64,000 nucleotides of DNA from contig CAVXGT010000012.1 in NCBI GenBank assembly GCA_963761475.1, positions 1-64,000 of the forward strand, given 5' to 3'. This document shows positions 36,566 to 44,914 of the stretch, in pieces. The notes under the pieces were generated by a model. It was given only the letters and a program-made list of their open reading frames with translations, was not told the origin of the DNA and did not search any database. Position 1 is the first letter of the stretch, and every line of letters begins with the position of its first letter. The stretch comes from Ga0077555 sp963761475. Lineage in GTDB: Bacteria; Pseudomonadota; Alphaproteobacteria; Rhizobiales; Hyphomicrobiaceae. A program made the translations under genes and the position numbers.

Positions 36566-37540
36566 ATGTCCAAGCCAGTGATCCTATCGACCGGTCTCAT
36601 GATGCAATCGATGGTCGATGCGCTCGAGGCCGACTTCGAGACCCACTGGATGAACCGGATCCCCGATCTCGACGCCTTCCTCGCAGCCACGGGACCCAAG
36701 ATCCAGGGCATCTGTACGGGCGCCCATACCGGCGTCAAAACCGACGCCAAGCTGCTGGACCGCCTGCCCAACGTCAAAGTCATCGGCAACTACGGCGTCG
36801 GCTACGATTCGATCGACGTCGCCGAGGCCGCCAAACGCGGCATCGTCATCACCAACACGCCGGATGTGCTGAACGAGGAGGTGGCCGACAGCACGCTCGG
36901 CCTGCTCATCATGACGGTACGCGAGATGTCGAAGGCCGAGGTGTGGCTGCGCCAGGGCAAGTGGGCCGAGACCGGCTTCGACTACCCCTTCACGCAGAGC
37001 CTGCGCGACCGCAAGGTCGGCCTCATCGGCTACGGCCGCATCGGCAAGGCCATCGGCCGCCGGCTCGAAGCCTTCGGTGTCCCCATGTGCTACTTCGGCC
37101 GCCGCAAGCAGGCTGACGTCGCACTCCCCTTCTACGACGACCTCGTCGCCATGGCCCGCGACGTCGACACGCTCATCGCCATTCTCCCCGGCGGGCCGGC
37201 CACCGCCAACCTCGTCAACGCCGAAGTCCTCAAAGCCCTCGGTCCCCGCGGCATCTTCATCAACATGGCCCGCGGCACCGTCGTCGACGAGGCCGCCCTC
37301 AAGGCCGCTTTGCGCGCCAACACCATCCTCGCCGCCGGCCTCGACGTCTATCTGAACGAGCCCCGCATCGATCCGGACCTGATGACCATCCCGAACCTCA
37401 CCATGCTCCCCCACATCGGCTCGGGCTCGATCCATACGCGCACCAAGATGGGCCAGCTCGTGATCGACAACCTCACAGCCTTCGGCCAACGCAAGCCCCC
37501 CCTCACCCCCGTCCCCGAGACACCCTTCAAGGGCTGGTGA
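36566..37540 (+). CDS. D-2-hydroxyacid dehydrogenase (glyoxylate/hydroxypyruvate reductase type)
   Basis: A 324-residue NAD(P)-dependent enzyme. The Rossmann motif is VGLIGYGRIGKAIGRRLEAF, and the catalytic set is Arg in INMARGTVVDE, Glu in LDVYLNEPRID and His in MLPHIGSGS. CYFGRRKQ after the second strand (Arg-Arg where an acid would select NAD) suggests NADP preference. Enzymes of this type reduce glyoxylate or hydroxypyruvate. It stands alone, divergent from the FAD oxidoreductase. Confidence 0.9.
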   Translation: MSKPVILSTGLMMQSMVDALEADFETHWMNRIPDLDAFLAATGPKIQGICTGAHTGVKTDAKLLDRLPNVKVIGNYGVGYDSIDVAEAAKRGIVITNTPDVLNEEVADSTLGLLIMTVREMSKAEVWLRQGKWAETGFDYPFTQSLRDRKVGLIGYGRIGKAIGRRLEAFGVPMCYFGRRKQADVALPFYDDLVAMARDVDTLIAILPGGPATANLVNAEVLKALGPRGIFINMARGTVVDEAALKAALRANTILAAGLDVYLNEPRIDPDLMTIPNLTMLPHIGSGSIHTRTKMGQLVIDNLTAFGQRKPPLTPVPETPFKGW

Positions 37541-37647
37541 CGGCAGGTCGACGCCAGGGATGGCCGAGACGACCGCTGCCCAATTCGAAAATTAACGCAG
37601 CTGAAACCATCCTGCCAGCAGCAGACGGCCCTCTGCAAAATTGTATT

Positions 37648-37681
37648 GAACATAGTTCATTCATCGTGTAGAACATCGTTC
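37648..37681 (+). promoter_or_regulatory. Double GAACATNGTTC operator candidate
   Basis: Two 11-base imperfect palindromes, GAACATAGTTC (37648-37658) and GAACATCGTTC (37671-37681), are spaced 23 bases centre to centre, just over two helical turns, so a dimeric regulator could bind both on one DNA face. They lie about 90 bases before the ceramidase-like start. The spacing does not fit the alphaproteobacterial LexA box (GTTC-N7-GTTC). Confidence 0.45.
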
Positions 37682-37766
37682 ACGGGCACCCCTCTTGTGC
37701 CCCGTGCCAAGAACACCTCTGAAGGTGCGTCCCTTTCCCGCCATCGCCCCGGTGTAGATCAGTACC

Positions 37767-38591
37767 ATGACCATCACCTCGCCCGACCGCCGCGTACCTC
37801 GCCGGCCCACCACCGGTGTTCCGCCGCAGCGCCACCTCCGTCACCGCGACCGCCGCGCCCTCGCCTTGGCCCTACTGCCGGGCGCTGCTATCCTTCTCGC
37901 CCTCGCCCTGCTCGCCGCCCCCATTGCGCAACCCGCCGACTACCACGCCTTCCACGATGCCCGCGCCATCCTCGGCATCCCCAACCTCCTGAATGTACTC
38001 TCGAACCTGCCCTTCGCCTTTGTCGGCGCCCTGGGCCTGCTGTGGCTCGCCGGCCCCTTCCACGGCCTCGCCCCGGAGCTGCGCCACTGCTACCTCGCCA
38101 TGTTCGCCGGCATAGCGGCCACCGCTGCGGGATCGGCCTACTACCACTGGCACCCTGACAACCACACCCTCGTCTGGGATCGCCTACCCATGGCCATCGG
38201 CTTCATGGGCCTCTACGCAGGCTTCCTCACCGAGCGGCTCAGGCTTTCGCCCCGGACCAGCGCCTGGCTGCTGGCCGGTCTCCTCGCCTACGGTATCGCG
38301 AGCGTCGCCTACTGGCACGCAACCGGTGACCTGCGCCCCTACATCGTCGCGCAGTTCTATCCCCTGCTCACCATTCCCATCCTGCTCTGGCTCACCACCG
38401 CGCCCTTCACGCGCGGCAGCGACTGGCTGGTGGCCCTCGCGGTCTACGTCGCCGCCAAGGCACTGGAGCATACCGACGGCTGGTTCTACGGCTTCGGCCA
38501 CCTCGTCAGCGGCCACACCCTCAAGCATCTGGCCGCGGCCGCCGGCGCATGGTGGCTCTACCGCATGCTGCGCCTGAGACGCCCCCTCTGA
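37767..38591 (+). CDS. Ceramidase-like CREST-family membrane protein
   Basis: A 274-residue integral membrane protein with seven or so helices. The metal-dependent hydrolase (CREST) residues are recognisable: LNVLSNLPFAFVGALG, the Ser/His pair in AGSAYYHWHPDN, Asp in VWDRLPMAIGFMG, and the two C-terminal His in SGHTLKHLAAAA. Eukaryotic relatives are alkaline ceramidases; bacterial ones are mostly uncharacterised and need not act on ceramide. A sphingolipid or another N-acyl lipid is the natural guess. A double palindromic operator lies upstream. Confidence 0.75.
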   Translation: MTITSPDRRVPRRPTTGVPPQRHLRHRDRRALALALLPGAAILLALALLAAPIAQPADYHAFHDARAILGIPNLLNVLSNLPFAFVGALGLLWLAGPFHGLAPELRHCYLAMFAGIAATAAGSAYYHWHPDNHTLVWDRLPMAIGFMGLYAGFLTERLRLSPRTSAWLLAGLLAYGIASVAYWHATGDLRPYIVAQFYPLLTIPILLWLTTAPFTRGSDWLVALAVYVAAKALEHTDGWFYGFGHLVSGHTLKHLAAAAGAWWLYRMLRLRRPL

Positions 38592-38613
38592 AGCCCCATC
38601 GACGGCTGAAGCT

Positions 38614-38934
38614 TCACCCGCCCCAGGAGCACACGACTCGCTCGCAATATCGCCGATCACCGAGGCTGCAGCGGCTCCTCACCGTCTTGCAGTAACGGCA
38701 CGAATAGGACGAGAGACAGCCGCGCACGCGTCCTTTGCGGGCAAAGTTGCAGGTCCTCACGGTCTGGCAATCGCGGCCAGGGTTGACCGTCAGCGTGCCA
38801 CCGCTGCCTTGGGCCAGTGCAGGCCCCGCCATCATCATCGACGCGCCGGCCATAGCCGCCATGGCGCCAAGCCACCAACTCCCGCCGATCCGGCCTTCGC
38901 TGGCCGTGACCCCGCTGCGCTTGTGCCTGACCAT
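38614..38934 (-). CDS. Small secreted cysteine-rich protein
   Basis: A 106-residue protein with a signal peptide (SWWLGAMAAMAGASMMMAGP, then ALAQG). The mature part of about 65 residues has nine cysteines, spaced as in DCQTVRTCNF, GCLSSYSCRYCKTV, RCSLGDRRYCERVVC. These probably form disulfides. I do not know its function; similar short Cys-rich exported proteins occur in Hyphomicrobiales. Start ATG 38934 follows a GGAGG. Confidence 0.65.
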   Translation of the reverse strand: MVRHKRSGVTASEGRIGGSWWLGAMAAMAGASMMMAGPALAQGSGGTLTVNPGRDCQTVRTCNFARKGRVRGCLSSYSCRYCKTVRSRCSLGDRRYCERVVCSWGG

Positions 38935-39019
38935 CCCGGACCTCCGGCGCCATCGCCGGGACCCTGCCCCGGCTTTGCCACACTGTTTCGCAAGCCGCCG
39001 CACCGATCAATTCTCAATG

Positions 39020-39063
39020 CCAGACAAAGCAAATGGCCCCGCGAGCCTGTGCTCTCGGGGCCA
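39020..39063 (-). terminator. Rho-independent terminator after ilvE
   Basis: A 12-bp stem with one mismatch (39034-39045 with 39052-39063) and a 6-base loop, followed on the minus strand by TTTGCTTTG. It lies about 80 bases after the ilvE stop. Confidence 0.65.
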
Positions 39064-39144
39064 CGCAACCTGTGGAATTCAGCGCTTCCAGGCTCAGCCA
39101 GCAAGACCCTGCACAGCCCCGCCCGGCTCACCCCGCCTCGCGCC

Positions 39145-40260
39145 TTAGTCGAGCCGGTGCACCCAGCCGTGCGGGTCCGGCGCCACGCCGCGCTGGATAT
39201 CGACGAGCTTCTGCTTGATCCGCATCGTTGTCTGGCCGGGCCCACCCGCACCCATCTTGAACTCACCTTCCGGGCTCTTGACGCTGCCGATCGGCGTCAC
39301 CACCGCGGCCGTACCGCAGGCGAACGCCTCGGTCAGCTTGCCGCTCTGGGCATCCGCCTTCCAGGCGTCGAACGAATAGGGCTCCTCGCGCACTGTGAGA
39401 CCCTCCGATTTCGCCAGCGTCAGCAGGCTCTCGCGCGTGATGCCCGGCAGGATCGTGCCCCCGAGCGGCGGCGTCTGCAGCGAGCCGTCCGCGAACACGA
39501 AAAACACGTTCATGCCGCCGAGCTCTTCCACCCAGCGATGCTCCGCCGCATCCAGGAACACGACCTGATCGCAACCGTGCTTGGAGGCTTCCGCCTGCGC
39601 CACCAGGCTCGAGGCATAGTTGCCGCCGCATTTGGCCGCGCCCGTACCACCTGGAGCTGCGCGCGTGTAATGCTGCGATACCCAGATCGAGACCGCCGAC
39701 GCCCCACTCTTGAAGTAGCCGCCGACCGGCGACAGGATCACCAGGTAGAGGTACTCCGACGATGGCTTCACGCCGAGGAACACCTCGTTGGCGATCATGA
39801 ACGGTCGGATGTAGATCGATCCACCTTCCACGGTCGGGAACCAGTCACGATCGGCCTTCACCACCTGCCGGATCGATTCGATGAACGTTTCCTCCGGCAA
39901 CTCCGGCATCGCCAGCCGTTGCGCCGACTGGCGGAACCGCCGGGCGTTGGCCTCGGGCCGGAACATCGCCATCCCGCCATCTGCCGTCCGATAGGCTTTC
40001 AGGCCCTCGAAGATCTCCTGGGCATAGTGCAACACCGCCGAGGCCGGATCGAGCGCCAGCGGCTTACGCGCCGTGATCTTGGCATCGTACCAGCCCTTGC
40101 CCTCGCTATAGCGCACGATCGCCATATGGTCGCTGAAGACGCGCCCGAAACCCGGGTCTGCCAGCAACTTGGCACGCTCTGCCGGCGCCATCGGCGTCGG
40201 ATTACGCTCGACCACGAACGATGGGACGCTGGTCGCTTTGGCGTCACTCGAACCTGTCAT
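39145..40260 (-). CDS. ilvE: Branched-chain amino acid aminotransferase
   Basis: A 371-residue fold-type IV PLP enzyme of the longer (BCAT2-like) type. The PLP lysine is in TGAAKCGGNYASSL; other marks are SAVLHYAQEIFEGLKAYR, GGSIYIRPFMIANEVFLG and GGTILPGITRESLL. It performs the last step of leucine, isoleucine and valine synthesis and the first of their breakdown. It is monocistronic, with its own terminator, and divergent from the marR-led cluster. Confidence 0.95.
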   Translation of the reverse strand: MTGSSDAKATSVPSFVVERNPTPMAPAERAKLLADPGFGRVFSDHMAIVRYSEGKGWYDAKITARKPLALDPASAVLHYAQEIFEGLKAYRTADGGMAMFRPEANARRFRQSAQRLAMPELPEETFIESIRQVVKADRDWFPTVEGGSIYIRPFMIANEVFLGVKPSSEYLYLVILSPVGGYFKSGASAVSIWVSQHYTRAAPGGTGAAKCGGNYASSLVAQAEASKHGCDQVVFLDAAEHRWVEELGGMNVFFVFADGSLQTPPLGGTILPGITRESLLTLAKSEGLTVREEPYSFDAWKADAQSGKLTEAFACGTAAVVTPIGSVKSPEGEFKMGAGGPGQTTMRIKQKLVDIQRGVAPDPHGWVHRLD

Positions 40261-40544
40261 CGGTCACCTCGCTCTGGTCTTATTTTCGCCGCTCGTCAGC
40301 CAAGAATTGCGCAAATCCTGTCTTGGGTGCACCAGCCCGCTGCAGCCACCGCCGAGCAAGCCCAACCCCCGGGACCATACGCCGCCGCACATCGTCGCCG
40401 ACTGGCCATGATCCCGCAACATCATCGCGCTCCATGAAGCCCCTTGTCCCACCCAGACCGGCACCCCAAAACTCCGGCAGGCGCACACCTCCTAGGCAGC
40501 AAAAGGCCTTGCCATGGGTATCGATCAGCCGCAAATATGTCAAC

Positions 40545-41129
40545 ATGACTGACGTAAATCCATCACCCCTGGCCCATCCGCCGGGCGCCACCGCCGGCCC
40601 TTCCGCGGCGACGGCGCACGAGGCCGGCGAAGCCCAGCTTGTGGCCATGGTGGAGTTACTGTTCTTTGCCTACCGCGACTTCGTCGGCGAACCCGACGCC
40701 ATCCTCGACGAGCTCGGCTTCGGCCGCGCCCATCATCGCGTCCTCCACTTCGTCAACCGCAACCCCGATCTGCGCGTTGCCGACCTGCTCCAGCGTCTGA
40801 AAATCACCAAGCAGAGCCTCGCCCGCGTCCTCAAGCAGCTCGTCGATCGCGGCTACATCCTCCAGACCACCGGCCCCATCGATCGCCGCGAGCGCCGTCT
40901 GCATCTCACCGATCAGGGCCGCACCCTCGCCAACCGTCTCCTCGCCCTGCAGACACATCGACTTGCCAAAGCGCTGGCAACTGCCGGCCCTGATGCTGTA
41001 CACACCGCAGCACAGTTCCTGGCGGGCGTCATCGAAGCTTCAGACCGCGACACCGCTCAGGACTTGGTTGCCCGCGCCACGGGCCGTACGCGCGAGACCA
41101 CGCGCAAGAGGAGCCGCGCGAACCAATGA
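40545..41129 (+). CDS. MarR-family transcriptional regulator
   Basis: A 194-residue regulator with a Pro/Ala-rich start and a winged helix: ILDELGFGRAHHRVLHFVNR, LRVADLLQRLKITKQSLARV, and the wing DRRERRLHLTDQG. Such dimers repress nearby genes until a ligand or partner releases them. A GTCA-ACA-TGAC inverted repeat overlaps the ATG at 40545 and is a plausible self-operator. The stop overlaps the response regulator's ATG, so the three regulatory genes share one transcript. Confidence 0.85.
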   Translation: MTDVNPSPLAHPPGATAGPSAATAHEAGEAQLVAMVELLFFAYRDFVGEPDAILDELGFGRAHHRVLHFVNRNPDLRVADLLQRLKITKQSLARVLKQLVDRGYILQTTGPIDRRERRLHLTDQGRTLANRLLALQTHRLAKALATAGPDAVHTAAQFLAGVIEASDRDTAQDLVARATGRTRETTRKRSRANQ

Positions 41130-41842
41130 CACCAGATGCCGGCGCCCAGCGCCGCGAGCCGCCGCCCGACAACGCGCCCCATATCCTCGTCGTCGACGAT
41201 GACCAGCGCATTCGCGACCTCGTCGCCCGCTTCCTCGGCGATGCCGGCTTTCGCGTCTCGACCGCCCCTGACGTCAAGGCCGCGCGCGCCGCCCTGCGCG
41301 GTCTCGCCTTCGACCTCGTCGTCCTCGATGTCATGATGCCCGGCGAAAGCGGCCTCTCGCTCGCCCGCGACCTCAAATCCACTTCCCCGATCCCAATCTG
41401 CATGTTGACCGCCCTCGCCGAGCCTGACAATCGCATCGAGGGCCTAGAGGCCGGTGTCGACGACTACCTGGCCAAGCCCTTCGAGCCGCGCGAGCTGCTC
41501 CTGCGTGTGCAAAACATCCTGCGCCGCGGTGTCATGGGCGCCGTCCCCAAGGACGAAATCTCCATGGGCGACTTCACCTTCCATGTCGGCCGCGGCGAGT
41601 TGCGACGCGGCGAGGAGGCCATCAAACTCACCGAGCGCGAGCGCGACCTCCTGCGCCTGTTCGCCTCTCGTCCGGGCTCTCCCATCGCCCGTCACGAGCT
41701 TGCCAACGACGATTCCACCGGCAGCGAGCGCGCCATCGACGTGCAGATCAACCGCCTGCGTCGCAAGATCGAGGCCGACCCCTCGAACCCCATCTATTTG
41801 CAGACCGTGCGCGGCAAGGGCTACATCCTCTATATCGACTAG
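41126..41842 (+). CDS. OmpR-family response regulator
   Basis: A 238-residue regulator. The receiver domain has the acidic pair in VVDDDQRIRD, phospho-acceptor Asp68 in VVLDVMMPGE, Thr95 and Lys117 in YLAKPFEP. The C-terminal winged helix shows ERERDLLRLFASRPG and the recognition region GSERAIDVQINRLRRKIE. Translation is coupled to marR (ATGA overlap). The histidine kinase follows 80 bases later and is the obvious partner. Targets are unknown; osmotic or envelope stress is the usual OmpR-EnvZ theme. Confidence 0.92.
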   Translation: MTPDAGAQRREPPPDNAPHILVVDDDQRIRDLVARFLGDAGFRVSTAPDVKAARAALRGLAFDLVVLDVMMPGESGLSLARDLKSTSPIPICMLTALAEPDNRIEGLEAGVDDYLAKPFEPRELLLRVQNILRRGVMGAVPKDEISMGDFTFHVGRGELRRGEEAIKLTERERDLLRLFASRPGSPIARHELANDDSTGSERAIDVQINRLRRKIEADPSNPIYLQTVRGKGYILYID

Positions 41843-41922
41843 ACCCGCCCTGCTGCGCCAGGCGCGGCCAAAGCCCAGGCAAGACGCCCGAACTCGCGCC
41901 GTCAAAAGGGGGCACCAGAACC

Positions 41923-43350
41923 GTGACCGAGGCGATCACGACAGCCCAGACCTCACGCGACCGGGAGCTGGACATGGCCCCGGCCGACCGCCCCACCGGC
42001 GGCCGTCGCATGCTCGGGCGCTTCGCCAGCCTCTTGGGCCAGTTGCTGCCAACCGGTCTCTATGCCCGTGCCCTGCTGATCATCATCACGCCCATCGTCC
42101 TGCTCGAAAGCGTCGTTGCCTTCACCTTCATGGAACGCCACTGGCAGGCCGTGACACGACGCCTGTCGGAGGCAACCGCCCGTGACGTCGCGGCCCTGAT
42201 CGACGTCTACGAGGCCTACACCGGCGATGACAACTACGCCCGCCTTCTCGAGATGTCGCGCGACAAGCTCGGCCTCACCATGCGCATCTTGCCCGCCGGC
42301 GAATTGCCCGTGCCCCAGCCGAAGCCGTTCTTCTCATTGCTCGACAAGACCCTCTCGCGCGAGATCGCCAACAAGATCGATCTGCCCGTCTGGATCGACA
42401 CCATCGGCCAGTCCGACCACGTCGAGATCCGCGTCAAGCATCCCAACGCCGTGCTCGGCTTCCTCGCGCGACGCAACCAGACCTATGCCTCCAACTCCCA
42501 CATTTTCCTGATGTGGATGGTGAGTTCCTCCGTCGTCCTGCTGTGGGTCGCCATTCTCTTCCTGCGCAACCAGATCAGGCCGATCTTGCGCCTAGCCGAG
42601 GCCGCCGACGCGTTCGGCAAAGGCCGTCCCGTACCCGATGACTTTCGCCCCCGTGGCGCCCGCGAAGTCCGCCAGGCAAGCCAGGCCTTTATCGAGATGC
42701 GCGAGCGCATCACCCAGCACGTCGAGCAGCGCACCACGATGCTCGCAGGCGTCTCCCACGACCTGCGCACCGTCCTCACCCGCCTGCGACTACAGTTGGC
42801 CTTCCTCGGCGAAGGCGATGAGGTCCAAGCCATGAAGGGTGACCTCAAGGAAATGCAGCACATGCTGGAGGACTACCTCGCCTTTGCCAAGGGCGACGGC
42901 GGCGAGGTTGCAGCGCCGACCGAGGTGAACCCGCTGCTGGACGAGATCATCGCTGAAACACAGCATTTCGGCGTCGACGTCACCTACAAGATCAACCGCC
43001 GCCGCCGCGACCTGATCGTGCCGCTGAAGCGCAACGCCATCAAGCGCGCCATCACCAACCTCGTCTCCAACGCCGCCCGCTTCGGCGATCACGTCCTCAT
43101 TCGCGTCGCCACCGAGCGCGACTGGGTCCGCTTCGAGGTCGAGGATAACGGGCCGGGCATCCCCGCGGCCGAGCGCGAGAACGTCTTCCGCCCCTTCTAT
43201 CGCCTCGATCACGCCCGCAACCAGGACGAGGGCAACTCCGGGCTCGGCCTCGCCATCGCCCGCGACATCGCCCGCAGCCATGGCGGCAACGTCACACTTG
43301 CAGACAGCACCCTTGGCGGCCTCAAGGCCATCATCCGCGTTCCCCAATGA
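41923..43350 (+). CDS. EnvZ-like sensor histidine kinase
   Basis: A 475-residue kinase: helix 1 at about 48-70, a periplasmic domain of about 120 residues, helix 2 at about 195-213, HAMP (IRPILRLAEAADAFGKGRPV), then the H-box at His279 in VSHDLRTVLTRLRL and ATP-binding N, G1 and G2 boxes (RAITNLVSNAARFGD; VEDNGPGIP; SGLGLAIARDIARSHGG). The H-box has Val where nearly all EnvZ-type kinases have Pro (HDLRTP); this may weaken phosphatase activity. GTG start at 41923 with AAAAGGGGG upstream. Its stop overlaps the cupin ATG. Confidence 0.92.
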   Translation: MTEAITTAQTSRDRELDMAPADRPTGGRRMLGRFASLLGQLLPTGLYARALLIIITPIVLLESVVAFTFMERHWQAVTRRLSEATARDVAALIDVYEAYTGDDNYARLLEMSRDKLGLTMRILPAGELPVPQPKPFFSLLDKTLSREIANKIDLPVWIDTIGQSDHVEIRVKHPNAVLGFLARRNQTYASNSHIFLMWMVSSSVVLLWVAILFLRNQIRPILRLAEAADAFGKGRPVPDDFRPRGAREVRQASQAFIEMRERITQHVEQRTTMLAGVSHDLRTVLTRLRLQLAFLGEGDEVQAMKGDLKEMQHMLEDYLAFAKGDGGEVAAPTEVNPLLDEIIAETQHFGVDVTYKINRRRRDLIVPLKRNAIKRAITNLVSNAARFGDHVLIRVATERDWVRFEVEDNGPGIPAAERENVFRPFYRLDHARNQDEGNSGLGLAIARDIARSHGGNVTLADSTLGGLKAIIRVPQ

Positions 43351-43799
43351 CGACATTGCCACCACCACATCTGACCGCCGATGCCGTCATCAACAGCCTC
43401 GGCCTTGCACCGCACCCCGAAGGCGGCTTTTACCGCGAGACCTTTCGCGATCCCGCCGTCGACGCCGCCGGCCGTGCCGCCTCGACGGCCATCTATTTCC
43501 TTCTCCAGGCTGGCCAGGTCTCCCGCTGGCACAAGGTCGATGCGACCGAGGTCTGGCATTGGTACGCTGGCGCGCCGCTGCAGCTCTCCGTTGCCCCCGA
43601 TGCCGAAACCAGGCCGACCACCTGCCGTCTCGGCCCCGACATAGCCGCCGGCGAGCGCCCACAGCACATCGTCCCGCCGCACCACTGGCAGCAGGCCGCC
43701 TCAGCAGGCGAATGGACCTTGGTCGGCTGCACCGTAGCCCCGGGCTTCCTGTTTTCAGGTTTCCAGATGGCCCCCGCCGGGTTCGCACCGGGCAAATGA
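43347..43799 (+). CDS. Cupin DUF985 family protein
   Basis: A 150-residue cupin_5/DUF985 protein: LAPHPEGGFYRETFRDP, AIYFLLQAGQVSRWHKVDA, EVWHWYAGAPLQLSV and VGCTVAPGFLFSGFQMA near the end. The fold is known from yeast Yml079w; no reaction is established. The ATG overlaps the kinase stop, so it is the last gene of the marR-RR-HK transcript. Whether it belongs functionally to the two-component system or only rides along is unclear. Confidence 0.85.
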   Translation: MTTLPPPHLTADAVINSLGLAPHPEGGFYRETFRDPAVDAAGRAASTAIYFLLQAGQVSRWHKVDATEVWHWYAGAPLQLSVAPDAETRPTTCRLGPDIAAGERPQHIVPPHHWQQAASAGEWTLVGCTVAPGFLFSGFQMAPAGFAPGK

Positions 43800-43813
43800 G
43801 GCGCGCGCGCCGC

Positions 43814-44740
43814 CTAATCCGGCAGCACCACCCCCACCTGGCTCACGATCCGCCCGTAATGCTCCGGCCGGCGATGGCGCTCAAATGCGAAGATCGTCTC
43901 CTTGCCGAACCGCGTCGCATCGAGATCGCAGTCGGCGATGAGCAGTTCGTCGCCTTCCGTCCGGCTCTCCGCCACGATCATCCCGTCCGGATCGACGATC
44001 ACCGAGCACCCGAAAAGGCCGTGCCCATCTTCAACCCCCGCCTTGGCGACGGCCACCACCCACGTCGAATTCTGATAGGCGCCCGACTGCACCGACAGCT
44101 TGTGGTGGAAGGTGCGCTTGCTCGTATCCTCTCCGGCGCTCTGCGAGTTCGTCGACGGCGTGTTGAACCCGAGCGTGATCATCTCCACGCCCTGCAGCCC
44201 CATCACCCGGTAGGTCTCCGGCCACCTCCGGTCATTGCAGATGCACATGCCGAAGATGCCACCGAGCATCCGAAACACCGGAAAACCGAGATCGCCCGGC
44301 TCGAAGTAGCGCTTCTCCAGATGCTGGTGCGCCCGCTCGGGATCGAGATCGACATGGCCCGGCAGGTGCACCTTGCGATACTTGCCGACGATTGCCCCGG
44401 ACTTGTCGACCAGGATCGAGGTGTTGAAATGCCGCCCCTCCGGCGTCAACTCCGCATAGCCGAACGTCATGGCCATGCGATGCCTCCGGGCTGCATCGAA
44501 CAGCGCCTGTGTCGCGTTGCCCGGCATCGTCCGCTCGAACCAGTGATCCGCCTCCGCGCGGTCCTCATGGTACCAGCGTGGAAAGAACGTCGTCAGCGCC
44601 AGCTCGGGATAGACGATTAGGTCCGCCTGCTTCGCTGCCGCCGCATCCATGAGCGCCAGCATCCGACCCACGACATCGCCACGCGAGTCTGCCCTCTGGA
44701 TCGGTCCGAGCTGGCCGGCCGCTACTCGTACATTTCTCAT
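43814..44740 (-). CDS. N-carbamoyl-D-amino acid hydrolase-like amidohydrolase
   Basis: A 308-residue nitrilase-superfamily enzyme very close to D-carbamoylase in sequence: VAAGQLGPIQRADSRGDVVG, FPELALTTFFPRW-like YPELALTTFFPRWYHEDRAE, and CNDRRWPETYRVMGL. The triad is Glu46, Lys123 (KYRKVHLPGH) and Cys168 (GMCICNDRRW). It should cleave N-carbamoyl-D-amino acids to D-amino acid, CO2 and ammonia. No hydantoinase or hydantoin racemase is nearby. Start ATG 44740 matches the family N-terminus. Confidence 0.9.
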   Translation of the reverse strand: MRNVRVAAGQLGPIQRADSRGDVVGRMLALMDAAAAKQADLIVYPELALTTFFPRWYHEDRAEADHWFERTMPGNATQALFDAARRHRMAMTFGYAELTPEGRHFNTSILVDKSGAIVGKYRKVHLPGHVDLDPERAHQHLEKRYFEPGDLGFPVFRMLGGIFGMCICNDRRWPETYRVMGLQGVEMITLGFNTPSTNSQSAGEDTSKRTFHHKLSVQSGAYQNSTWVVAVAKAGVEDGHGLFGCSVIVDPDGMIVAESRTEGDELLIADCDLDATRFGKETIFAFERHRRPEHYGRIVSQVGVVLPD

Positions 44741-44914
44741 GGAACCCTCTGATCGCGCGCTTGCACCAATCGGTGAGGTTACCTCCCTCATGCTGGCCAG
44801 CCAAGCACCTGCGCCCACCCGGGACCAAGGCTCCGCGAACCGCAGCACCGCTGCCCTCGAGGCGCGCCGCTGGCGTCATCACGCCATCAGCCCGCCAGGG
44901 AAAACGCAGAAGCC

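Noticed and set aside
37648..37681. LexA (SOS) box
   Set aside because: The alphaproteobacterial box needs GTTC or GAAC repeats separated by seven bases; here the repeats are GAAC-N3-GTTC palindromes 23 bases apart.
38809..40437. A 542-codon open frame on the plus strand opposite ilvE
   Set aside because: An Arg/Pro/His-rich shadow of the ilvE gene, typical of high-GC DNA; no domain seen.
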